NCBI GenBank assembly: GCA_003452185.1
Contig: DMJJ01000192.1
Span: 1-19,753 of the forward strand
DNA length: 19,753 bases
Reading direction: 5' to 3'
Origin: Verrucomicrobiales bacterium
Lineage (GTDB): Bacteria; Verrucomicrobiota; Verrucomicrobiia; Limisphaerales; UBA11320
The position numbers and the translations under genes are program-made. The notes under the pieces are model-generated. The model did not search any database, was not told the origin of the DNA, and worked only from the letters and a program-made list of their open reading frames with translations. Numbering within the stretch: position 1 is the first letter of the stretch; every line of letters begins with the position of its first letter. Shown here one piece after another: positions 8,607 through 15,394 of the stretch.

Positions 8607-8906
8607 GTGGCCAGCACCGCAACACCTGTTCCGGACACCCATCAGGAAACGTCCCCCGAGACCCGGGAGACGAAGGCACCGGTCTACCTCGTGATCGTCT
8701 GGAACGACCCCGTGAACCTGATGCAGTACGTCACCCACGTCTTCCAGCGGGTCTTCGGCTGGGACAAGCAAACGGCGGAAAAGCACATGCTCGAGGTCCA
8801 CACCCAGGGACGGAGCACGGTGGCGCGGGATTCCCAGGAAAAGGCGGAGCTCTACGTCCACCAGCTCCAGGCCTACAGCCTCCACGCGACCATGGAAAAG
8901 GAGTAG
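8607..8906 (+). CDS. clpS: ATP-dependent Clp protease adaptor ClpS
   Basis: A 99-residue protein from a GTG at 8607; the frame is open further upstream but has no better start and enters non-conserved sequence. ClpS binds N-terminal Leu, Phe, Tyr or Trp of substrates and delivers them to the ClpA/ClpC AAA+ unfoldase in the cytoplasm. The first ~22 residues are the expected flexible tail. The core shows WNDPVNLMQYV (32-42), MLEVHTQG (61-68) and a C-terminal ATMEK. The residues that form the N-degron pocket in E. coli ClpS have counterparts here: Asn33, Asp34, Met39, Met61 and His65. The WNDPVNLM-YVT-VFQ-xFG wording is closer to actinobacterial ClpS than to the proteobacterial VNDDYTPMEFV form. 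A DUF2017 gene follows 6 bases later and aat after that. Confidence 0.95.
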   Translation: MASTATPVPDTHQETSPETRETKAPVYLVIVWNDPVNLMQYVTHVFQRVFGWDKQTAEKHMLEVHTQGRSTVARDSQEKAELYVHQLQAYSLHATMEKE

Positions 8907-8912
8907 CCCAGG

Positions 8913-9380
8913 GTGAAGCTGCTTTCCAAGACCGAGGATCAGTTCCTCTTCCAGCTCAGCGAGCTGGAGGATGTCTTCCTGCGGATGACCCTCTCGGCCT
9001 TCCCCGTGGGGGGCCAGGGGTGGCCTGGGGGCAGGGCGTCCGGCACCCCCCAGGCGGCGCCTGACGCGGCCCTTCTGGCGGAGTCGCTCGGGGAGGTCCG
9101 TCGCGACCAGGCCCGGGCGGTTGACTCCTTCCTGAAAAGCCAGCCGCCGCCGGCCGACGGCACCCCGGGACGGCTGATGCGGCTTCCGCGGGGGGATGTC
9201 GACTGGATGCTCCAGGTTCTCAACGAAGTCCGGGTCGGGAGCTGGTACGCGTTGGGCTGCCCCGAGGAGGAGGATGAGCGGAAGTATCACAACTCATCGG
9301 AGAGCGTGCCCCATGTCATCCGGTATGATTTCAGCGGATGGATGATCGCGGTCCTTCTGGCCGCGCTTGAGACCCCGTAG
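8913..9380 (+). CDS. DUF2017-like protein between clpS and aat
   Basis: A 155-residue protein from a GTG at 8913, with a good ribosome-binding sequence (AAGGAG, 8898-8903) inside the end of clpS, which implies coupled translation. It looks helical and cytoplasmic, with no signal peptide or membrane segment. The C-terminal half carries the pattern I associate with DUF2017: an LNEVRVGSWYALG helix (103-115), an acidic linker, then Y-F-SGW-IAVLLAALE (138-153). In actinobacteria DUF2017 proteins are encoded directly downstream of clpS (for example the Rv1331/Rv1332 pair of M. tuberculosis), and the same order here supports the assignment. The family has no established function; position suggests a role linked to ClpS or Clp-dependent degradation. 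A Gly/Pro-rich insert at about 32-50 is a local oddity. Confidence 0.75.
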   Translation: MKLLSKTEDQFLFQLSELEDVFLRMTLSAFPVGGQGWPGGRASGTPQAAPDAALLAESLGEVRRDQARAVDSFLKSQPPPADGTPGRLMRLPRGDVDWMLQVLNEVRVGSWYALGCPEEEDERKYHNSSESVPHVIRYDFSGWMIAVLLAALETP

Positions 9381-9418
9381 CCGCCGTCTCACACGAAGGA
9401 AGGAGAAGGAGCCAAGCC

Positions 9419-10078
9419 GTGCGCCTGCTGAACCGAGACCTATGGTTTCCCGACCCCCGGACGGCGCTTCGCGGGGAGTGCAACGGGCTCCTGGCCATTG
9501 GGGGTGATCTCTCGGTCGAGAGGCTCCTGCTGGCGTACCGGACAGGGGTGTTCCCGTGGAGCGCCGACCCGATCACCTGGTGGTCTCCCGACCCGCGGGC
9601 GATCTTTGAACGGGACGGGTTTCATCTTTCCCGGAGCCTGGCCAAGGAGCTCCGGCGCGGGGCTTTCAGCTTCACCCGGGATGAGCGATTTGAGGAGGTG
9701 ATCCGGGCCTGCGCCGCGCCGGCTGAAGGCCGGACCGAGAGTTGGATTTCCCCCGAGTTCATCCGGTCGTATGTGGCGCTCCACAAGGCCGGCCATGCCC
9801 ACAGCGTGGAGTGCTGGCAGGAGGGTCGCGTGGTGGGCGGGATCTACGGTGTTGCGGTGGGTGGTTTTTTTGCCGGCGAGTCGATGTTCCACCACGCCGA
9901 CAACGCCTCCAAGGCAGCGCTTCACCATCTCCTGGAGCATCTGTGGAGCCGGGGGTTCGCCCTCTTCGACACCCAGGTGCTGAACCCGGCTACCGCGAAG
10001 CTGGGGGCCACGGAGATTTCCCGGGAGGAGTACCTGCGGCGCCTGAAGCAGGCGCTCCAGCTCAAGTGCGCCTTCTGA
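9419..10078 (+). CDS. aat: Leucyl/phenylalanyl-tRNA--protein transferase
   Basis: A 219-residue protein from a GTG at 9419, with AAGGAG at 9406-9411 and a 7-base spacer. Aat transfers Leu or Phe from aminoacyl-tRNA to the N-terminal Lys or Arg of proteins, creating the N-degrons that ClpS recognises. Family signatures are complete: GLLAIGGDLS (23-32), the AYRTGVFPW segment (39-47), WWSPDPRA (54-61), FAGESMF (151-157) and FDTQ (183-186). Glu156, Asp184 and Gln186 match the conserved active-site positions of the E. coli enzyme. The length is slightly under the usual 230-240. It lies 38 bases after the DUF2017 gene on the same strand, so one transcript with clpS is likely. It is convergent with the hybrid kinase. 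Confidence 0.97.
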   Translation: MRLLNRDLWFPDPRTALRGECNGLLAIGGDLSVERLLLAYRTGVFPWSADPITWWSPDPRAIFERDGFHLSRSLAKELRRGAFSFTRDERFEEVIRACAAPAEGRTESWISPEFIRSYVALHKAGHAHSVECWQEGRVVGGIYGVAVGGFFAGESMFHHADNASKAALHHLLEHLWSRGFALFDTQVLNPATAKLGATEISREEYLRRLKQALQLKCAF

Positions 10079-10159
10079 GCCGGGGATCCGTTGCGATCCT
10101 CCCCCGCCCTTCCCCTCCCCCCACGCGCGCGCGGGGAGACCGCGGTGGCCCGGCATGCG

Positions 10160-12583
10160 CTAGGCTGCCTTGGCGGGCCCCGTGACGGCCCGCGCCGGCA
10201 GGGGCTGCGGAGGGGCATCCAGCACCTGCCGGACGGCCTGCACGAGCTGCTCGGGCCGATACGGCTTCTGGAGAAAGTTGAACCCCTCCTGGATCCCGGT
10301 GACTTCGTTTTCCATGAAGTCGACCGAATACCCGCTCATGTAGATGATGCGGAGATCGGGATTCCCGCTCCGCAGGCGCTCGGAAAGCTCCAGCCCGGTC
10401 ATCCCCTCGGGCATCACCATGTCGGTGAGAAGGAGATCGACCTTTCCCTCGTTCTGGGCCCATACCTTGAGGGCTTCCTGCCCGTGCTCGGCCATCAGGA
10501 CCCGGTATCCCTGGCGGGTCAGGACAGCCTCGACGAGCATTCGCAGCCCCAGCTCATCCTCGACGACCAGCACCCGCTCGTTCCCCCCGCGGGGCTCCGG
10601 CTTTGTGATGAAGGTGGTCTCGGTGGAGGGCTTGGGCTCGCTTTCGAGGATGGGGAAGTAGACCCGGAACATGGTCCCGAGCCCGACCTGGCTGACGACG
10701 TCGATCCAGCCGTTGTGCTGGGTGACGACCCCGTACACGGTGGCAAGGCCGAGGCCGGTCCCCTGCCCGAATTCCTTGGTGGTGAAGAATGGCTCAAAAA
10801 TCCGCTCCAGGGTCGCGGCGTCCATGCCACATCCGCTGTCCTGGACGCCGAGGCAGACAAACCGGCCCTGCCGGGCGTTGGGGTTCCAGCGGACCATGTC
10901 GGCCCCGACCTCCTCGAGGGTGGTTTCGATGATGAGGCTCCCCCCCTTGGGCATGGCGTCGCGCGCGTTGACCACGAGGTTGAGGATCACCTGTTCGAGC
11001 ATGTTCACGTCGCCCCGGATGCGGGGGAGCTTCTCGCCATAGCGGAACTCCAGGGTGATGGTCTCGGTGATCGAGCTGCGGAGGATGCGGTTCAGGTTCT
11101 GCACCACCTTGTTGATGTCCGCCTCCCTCCACTGGGCGACCTGCTTGCGGCTGAACGTCAGGAGCTGGCGCGTCAGGGTGGCCGCGCGGTCCGCCGCGCT
11201 GGAGACGCACTTCACCGACTCGGACGAGGTCCTGGGGAGGGCGCCGTCGGCGAGGAGCAGGCTGGCGTGCCCCTGGACGACGGTCAGGATGTTGTTGAAG
11301 TCATGGGCGATGCCGGCGGCAAGCTGCCCCACGGCCTCCATCTTCTGGGACTGCCGGAGCTGGTCCTCGAGCTTCAGCCGCTCGGTGATGTCCTCGGCGA
11401 CGAGCAGGATGCAGTCCCTGGCCCCGAGCTCGATCGCCTCGGCCGCCACCTGCACCTCGCGGGTCTGCCCCGCGCTGGTGAGCCAGCGGCACCGGTAGTC
11501 CCGCACCGAGCGGTGCTGGGCCACGAGTTGCACGAGCTTTGTCTTGGCGTCCCCGGAGAGCCAGAGCCGGAGATCCTCCATCGTCCGTCCATGGACCTGG
11601 TGGCTCTCGTAGCCGAGCGAGCTGAGGAAGTTCCGGTTGACGTCGATGAAGAGCCCCTCGGCCACGGTGATGATCGCGATCGCGGCGGGCGAGGCGTGGA
11701 ACGCCTTGCTGAATCTCTCCTCCAGCTCCTTGAGGGCCGTTTCCGCCACCCGCCGGTCGGTGATATCCCGAAGGACGAGGGCGACGCAGACCGGGCGCCC
11801 GGTCTCGTGGTCCCTCACGAGGATGGCGTTCACCTCGGTGGAGGTCTTGCGGGAGGGTTCGGTGAAGTTCCGAAGCTCGATCTCCCCATCCCACGACCCC
11901 TGGGCAATGATCGATCGGAGGATCCCGGCCTGGAACATCCCGCGCGAGGCCTTCCCCTCGATCTGGTCGACGGAGAGGGCGAGCGGATGCTTCAGCCCCT
12001 CGATGCCGAGAAGCTTCCGGGCCGCATGGTTCATGAAGGTGATCTGCCCCTCGAGGGTGACGAGGGCGACGAAGTCGTTGGCGTTCTCGACCAGAGAGAC
12101 GAGCTTCTGGCGCTCCCCCTCGGCCTGGCGGCGATCGTCGATCTCCTTGACGAGCATCTCGTTGGCGAGGGCCAGCTCGAGGGTTCGTTCACGGACGCGC
12201 TCCTCGAGCTCGAGGTGGAGTTGGCGGAGCGCCGACTCGGCCTCTGTCCGTTGCGCCACCTCGGCCATGAGGGCGTCGTTGGCCTTGGAGAGCTCCTCGG
12301 TCCGGGAGCGGACCCGTTCCTCAAATTCGGCCACCGCCCGCTGCATCCCCTCCTCCGAGGCGCGGCGCTGGCGGGACTCCTCATCCAGGCGTTGGGCGAG
12401 GGTCCGGCTTTCCCATCGCACCCGGCGAAGCTGCCAGGTAAAGAATCCCAGCCCCAGGGCCCCCCAGGCTCCGAAGACCCAGGGAAACGGGGAGGCACTC
12501 CCCCCCGACCGGCCGATGGCGGCCCCGATCCCGAGGCCCAGAAGCCCCCAGAAGACGACGAACCCTTTGGTGCCCGTACTCAT
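10160..12583 (-). CDS. Hybrid PAS sensor histidine kinase with C-terminal receiver
   Basis: An 807-residue protein from the ATG at 12583; an in-frame GTG at 12604 would add 7 residues, and neither has a clear ribosome-binding site. Two N-terminal membrane segments (about residues 8-24 and 33-51) are joined by a very short loop, so sensing is probably cytoplasmic or in the membrane. A coiled coil (about 55-160) leads to PAS1 (about 160-280; ENANDFVALVTLEGQITFMN) and PAS2 (about 288-405). HisKA has AGIAHDFNN (phosphoacceptor His427). HATPase_c has NLVVNARDA, DSGCGM (582-587) and GQGTGLGLATVYG. The receiver (about 669-790) has the acidic pair E675/D676, phosphoacceptor Asp721 in LLLTDMVMP, and Lys773 in FLQKPY. 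All key residues are present, and HDFNN is typical of kinases that carry their own receiver. No separate output regulator is adjacent. Confidence 0.95.
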   Translation of the reverse strand: MSTGTKGFVVFWGLLGLGIGAAIGRSGGSASPFPWVFGAWGALGLGFFTWQLRRVRWESRTLAQRLDEESRQRRASEEGMQRAVAEFEERVRSRTEELSKANDALMAEVAQRTEAESALRQLHLELEERVRERTLELALANEMLVKEIDDRRQAEGERQKLVSLVENANDFVALVTLEGQITFMNHAARKLLGIEGLKHPLALSVDQIEGKASRGMFQAGILRSIIAQGSWDGEIELRNFTEPSRKTSTEVNAILVRDHETGRPVCVALVLRDITDRRVAETALKELEERFSKAFHASPAAIAIITVAEGLFIDVNRNFLSSLGYESHQVHGRTMEDLRLWLSGDAKTKLVQLVAQHRSVRDYRCRWLTSAGQTREVQVAAEAIELGARDCILLVAEDITERLKLEDQLRQSQKMEAVGQLAAGIAHDFNNILTVVQGHASLLLADGALPRTSSESVKCVSSAADRAATLTRQLLTFSRKQVAQWREADINKVVQNLNRILRSSITETITLEFRYGEKLPRIRGDVNMLEQVILNLVVNARDAMPKGGSLIIETTLEEVGADMVRWNPNARQGRFVCLGVQDSGCGMDAATLERIFEPFFTTKEFGQGTGLGLATVYGVVTQHNGWIDVVSQVGLGTMFRVYFPILESEPKPSTETTFITKPEPRGGNERVLVVEDELGLRMLVEAVLTRQGYRVLMAEHGQEALKVWAQNEGKVDLLLTDMVMPEGMTGLELSERLRSGNPDLRIIYMSGYSVDFMENEVTGIQEGFNFLQKPYRPEQLVQAVRQVLDAPPQPLPARAVTGPAKAA

Positions 12584-12827
12584 GCCATATCGATGCAAAA
12601 CCACCGCAATAACGGCCCGCGGATGCCCCTGAGCGCCCCCTGACCGGAGGGTCGGGAGGGCACGAGGGCAGGAGGCGGAGAGGAGAAATCGGTTGATTTC
12701 TCCTGGCGCCTAATTCCTCTTATTGGGTCGGCATTCGCCCGGGGGTTCTGTAGCGCGAGCTGTTGCCTGGCCAGAAGATAGGCCGGGGGCCGCCTGCACA
12801 GGGGGGGGTGCCTCCATTTAATACACT
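12584..12827. promoter_or_regulatory. Divergent region with a 10-bp-arm perfect palindrome
   Basis: This 244-base gap lies between the hybrid kinase (minus) and a small unknown gene (plus). It holds AGGAGAAATC-GGTT-GATTTCTCCT (12681-12704), a perfect inverted repeat with 10-bp arms and a 4-base spacer. No T tract follows it on either strand, so an operator is likelier than a terminator. A run of eight G (12801-12808) and an AT-rich TTTAAT (12817-12822) lie just before the ATG at 12828. If that is a -10 element, the transcript would start at or very near the start codon. Confidence 0.4.
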
Positions 12828-13337
12828 ATGTTTTCGCATGAATTGTTCGGGGCCATGACCCCGGGTCTTGGGATCGAGGTGATCGAGTTTGCCCACGAGA
12901 ACGACCGCAAACTGTATCGCGCCTGCCTGGAGGCGGTCGCCAGCTTCCGCAAAGTCCGGCCGGTCTTCCTCGAGCGGCAGCCCCGGGCGGAGCGCAACCC
13001 CTTCATCCTCGGCACCCTGAAGCGGCCCGAGCTGGCGATGATCGCCGACAACCTCATCCGCCACTGGCTGCTCGAGAAGCATGGGCCGATGCTGGGAGAG
13101 TTCCTGACCAGCCTGGGGATCGAGAACACCCGGGGCATGGTGGAGCAGCTGCCGCCCCAGGTGGAGGAGGCCCCGCTTCGCTCGGCGGTGAACCTTCTGC
13201 TCGCCAAGTATCCCGCAGAGACCGTCGCGGTCTACCTGAATGCCTTCAACCAGTTCAACCAGGCCGGGTGGTCAAACCTCGACGACCTCCTGAAAAACGA
13301 CTCCCGCCTCCAGGTGGGTGCCGCGGGGCAAGGCTGA
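12828..13337 (+). CDS. Unrecognised 169-residue protein
   Basis: I do not recognise this family. The frame encodes 169 residues from the ATG at 12828; no ribosome-binding sequence precedes it, and an in-frame ATG at 12855 is an alternative that drops MFSHELFGA. The protein looks soluble and helical, with no signal peptide or membrane helix. Visible segments are LYRACLEAVASFRKVRP, PELAMIADNLIRHWLLEKHGPMLGEFLTSLGI (about 66-98) and a C-terminal AVNLLLAKYPAETVAVYLNAFNQFNQAGWSNLDDLL (about 120-155), which reads like a structured, probably conserved motif. Codon use and GC content match the neighbours and the opposite-strand frames look like shadows, so it is probably a real gene. It is divergent from the hybrid kinase. 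No function can be assigned. Confidence 0.7.
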   Translation: MFSHELFGAMTPGLGIEVIEFAHENDRKLYRACLEAVASFRKVRPVFLERQPRAERNPFILGTLKRPELAMIADNLIRHWLLEKHGPMLGEFLTSLGIENTRGMVEQLPPQVEEAPLRSAVNLLLAKYPAETVAVYLNAFNQFNQAGWSNLDDLLKNDSRLQVGAAGQG

Positions 13338-13575
13338 CACGGCCCCCCTCCCCGCCGCGAAGGCAGGAGTGGGTCATTCACACCCCCCCCCGTGAGCCAT
13401 GGGGTGTGAATAACGTGTGAACAGTTGCGAACAACTCTTGGTTGTGACAGGGCGGTGAATCCCGTTCCCTACACGGGTTGCCCGGTCGCCCTCCGCGGTC
13501 GGGTGGATTTTCAGAAGGGAATCGGAGGACGAGATTCCGAACAAAACTCTGTCAATGACTGGAACGAGGATTCAC
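13338..13575. promoter_or_regulatory. Leader region with DnaA-box match, inverted repeat and hairpins
   Basis: This 238-base region precedes the small gene and dnaB. TGTGAATAA (13405-13413) reads TTATTCACA on the other strand, a match to the bacterial DnaA-box consensus TTWTNCACA. TCATTCACA (13374-13382) differs at one position, and TGTGAACAG (13416-13424) at two on its opposite strand. The first two lie in a perfect 11-bp inverted repeat (13376-13386 with 13401-13411). Downstream are a two-part hairpin (AGGGCG/CGCCCT, 13449-13454 with 13487-13492, enclosing CCCGT/ACGGG, 13461-13465 with 13473-13477) and GGAATC/GATTCC (13518-13523 with 13533-13538). Confidence 0.45.
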
Positions 13576-13896
13576 ATGGGAACGGGTGCTGAGATGCGCG
13601 TTTGGGCCGAGCAGATCTACCACATTTGCCAGGCACTGCCGGTTTGCCGTGGGATGGAAACCCGCTTTTCCGACATTGCGGACGATTCCGTGCGGGACCT
13701 CTACGTGACTCTCAAGGATGTGGTGGCGCGTTTCTGCGAGCTCTGTTTCCGTGCGGCGGACCCGCGGTCGGCGGCCCCCGACCCGGAAGCCCTGACGCGG
13801 TATCTCTTCAACCACCCGGAGCGGTGCCGTGAGACCCTCGCCGCGCTGAACTTCTGGGACCGGGACCACCGGTTCTGGGCCGGGCTTTGCGCCTGA
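13576..13896 (+). CDS. Unrecognised small protein upstream of dnaB
   Basis: A 106-residue protein from the ATG at 13576, chosen because GAGGA (13566-13570) lies 5 bases before it; the in-frame ATG at 13555 (113 residues) lacks a ribosome-binding sequence, and one at 13594 is also possible. I do not recognise the family. It appears cytoplasmic and helical: WAEQIYHICQALPVCRGMETRF, then VRDLYVTLKDVVARFCELCF, and a C-terminal LFNHPERCRETLAALNFWDRDHRFWAGL. There are five or six Cys, including a CELC pair, but no complete zinc-finger pattern. Base composition matches the neighbours. It ends 18 bases before dnaB on the same strand, so co-transcription is likely, but this does not define its role. 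Confidence 0.6.
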   Translation: MGTGAEMRVWAEQIYHICQALPVCRGMETRFSDIADDSVRDLYVTLKDVVARFCELCFRAADPRSAAPDPEALTRYLFNHPERCRETLAALNFWDRDHRFWAGLCA

Positions 13897-13914
13897 CCCT
13901 CCCTGCTCTGACGC

Positions 13915-15390
13915 ATGTCTGAAGGCAATTCCCGTTCCGAGGGATCGGATTCCCGATCGGGCCAGGGGCGACGAAAGCGTCGTTCCGACTCCCAGACCAA
14001 CGCCATGTTGCCGGCGGCCGGCGACCGCCTTCCCCCGCACTCCATCGAGGCCGAGCAGGGGGTTCTGGGATGTCTTTTCCTGGCGCCGAATGAGGCGATC
14101 GGCGAATGCGTCGAGAAGCTCAAGGGGGGAGCCCAGATCTTTTACGACCTCCGCCACCAGACCCTCTACGAGCACCTGGTGGAGATGTACGAGCACAAGG
14201 ACCCGATCGACCTTCTGACCGTGCCGCAGCGGCTGAAGGACAAGGGGCTCCTGGAGGCCGTCGGAGGCCTCTCCTACCTGGCCTCGCTGCCGGATGCCAC
14301 CCCCTCGACGGCGAACCTTGGCTACTACCTCGAGATCGTCAAAGAGAAGCACCTCCTGAGGCGGATGCTGGGGACCTGCTCGAACGTGATCGCCCGGGTG
14401 TACGAGCATGAGGGGGAGGTGGACGGGCTGCTTGACGAGACCGAGCGGGACATCCTTCAGATCAGCGAGTCGCGGGTGGAGGCCGATTCCCGCCAGATGA
14501 AGGATCTGGTGCGCACGGCGATCAACACGATCGAGCATTACCAGCAGCGCCAGGGGATGCTGACGGGGATCGCCACCGGGTTCATGGACCTGGACAAGAT
14601 GACGAGCGGTTTCCACGAGGGGGAAATGATCGTCATCGCCGCCCGTCCCAGCATGGGGAAGACCTCCCTGGCGATGAACATCGCCGAGCACGTTGCCATC
14701 GAGGAGAAGCTTCCCGTCGGGGTATTCAGCCTGGAAATGACCGCCGACTCCCTGGTGCTGCGACTCATGTGTTCCCGGGCGCGGGTCAACCTGCGGGACA
14801 TTCGCGGGGGGTTCATTGCCGAGCGGGATTTTCCCCGGCTGACCGCCGCGGCCGGCAAACTTGCCTCCGCCCCGCTCTACATCGACGACACCCCCGGGCT
14901 TTCGATCCTGCAGCTCCGGGCCAAGGCGCGCCGCATGTGGCAGCAGCACGGCATCAAGCTGATTGTCATTGACTACCTCCAGCTGCTTCATTCTACTGCG
15001 CGCCGTGTTGAAAACCGTCAGCAGGAGATCGCCGACATCTCCAACGGCGTCAAAGCGTTGGCGAAGGAATTGAAAGTGCCGGTGATCGTGCTGAGTCAGC
15101 TCAACCGCGAGTTCGAGAAGGAAAAGAACCGGAAGCCGCGAATGTCCGATTTGCGGGAATCCGGGGCCATCGAGCAGGATGCCGACCTCATCGGGTTGCT
15201 CTATAAAGCGAGCACCGGCGACGAGGAAGACGGGGCGCCGAGCGTCGAAGAAGAGGCGATCCCGGTGAATCTCCTCATCGCCAAGCAGCGTAACGGCCCC
15301 ACGGGGGATGTTTGCCTGGTGTTCCGTAAAGCGATCACGCGGTTTGAGAATGCGGCGAAGATCAACTCTGACGACATTCCCTCCGAATAA
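13915..15390 (+). CDS. dnaB: Replicative DNA helicase DnaB
   Basis: A 491-residue protein, close to the usual 450-480 plus a ~35-residue basic, low-complexity N-terminal extension. It is the hexameric 5'-3' helicase that unwinds DNA ahead of the replisome and contacts primase. The N-terminal domain starts at LPPHSIEAEQGVLGCLFL (39-56). The RecA-like motor has Walker A ARPSMGKTS (243-251), SLEM (272-275), Walker B VIDYLQL (351-357), LSQLNRE (393-399) and AKQRNGPTG (456-464), all expected in DnaB. No intein or frameshift is seen. The ATG at 13915 lacks a Shine-Dalgarno sequence, so translation may depend on coupling to the gene 18 bases upstream. Four bases separate its stop from bamA. Confidence 0.98.
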   Translation: MSEGNSRSEGSDSRSGQGRRKRRSDSQTNAMLPAAGDRLPPHSIEAEQGVLGCLFLAPNEAIGECVEKLKGGAQIFYDLRHQTLYEHLVEMYEHKDPIDLLTVPQRLKDKGLLEAVGGLSYLASLPDATPSTANLGYYLEIVKEKHLLRRMLGTCSNVIARVYEHEGEVDGLLDETERDILQISESRVEADSRQMKDLVRTAINTIEHYQQRQGMLTGIATGFMDLDKMTSGFHEGEMIVIAARPSMGKTSLAMNIAEHVAIEEKLPVGVFSLEMTADSLVLRLMCSRARVNLRDIRGGFIAERDFPRLTAAAGKLASAPLYIDDTPGLSILQLRAKARRMWQQHGIKLIVIDYLQLLHSTARRVENRQQEIADISNGVKALAKELKVPVIVLSQLNREFEKEKNRKPRMSDLRESGAIEQDADLIGLLYKASTGDEEDGAPSVEEEAIPVNLLIAKQRNGPTGDVCLVFRKAITRFENAAKINSDDIPSE

Positions 15391-15394
15391 ATCG

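Noticed and set aside
8387..8638. N-terminal extension of the sensor kinase
   Set aside because: It would overlap the clpS start and lacks conserved sequence; the ATG at 8386 directly precedes TM1.
10084..10138. Two small hairpins (GGATC/GATCC at 10084-10099, CTCCCC/GGGGAG at 10115-10138) between convergent aat and the hybrid kinase
   Set aside because: Short stems without T tracts; they may help end transcription, but evidence is too weak to call terminators.
10091..12643. 850-residue plus-strand open frame
   Set aside because: It lies antisense to the hybrid kinase, whose domains are all recognisable; its composition (His/Leu/Gly/Pro-rich) is the usual shadow of a GC-rich gene.
13552..14991. 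479-residue minus-strand open frame
   Set aside because: Antisense shadow of dnaB and the small gene before it.
15308..15394. Upstream extension of BamA into dnaB
   Set aside because: The ATG at 15395 starts a signal peptide 4 bases after the dnaB stop.
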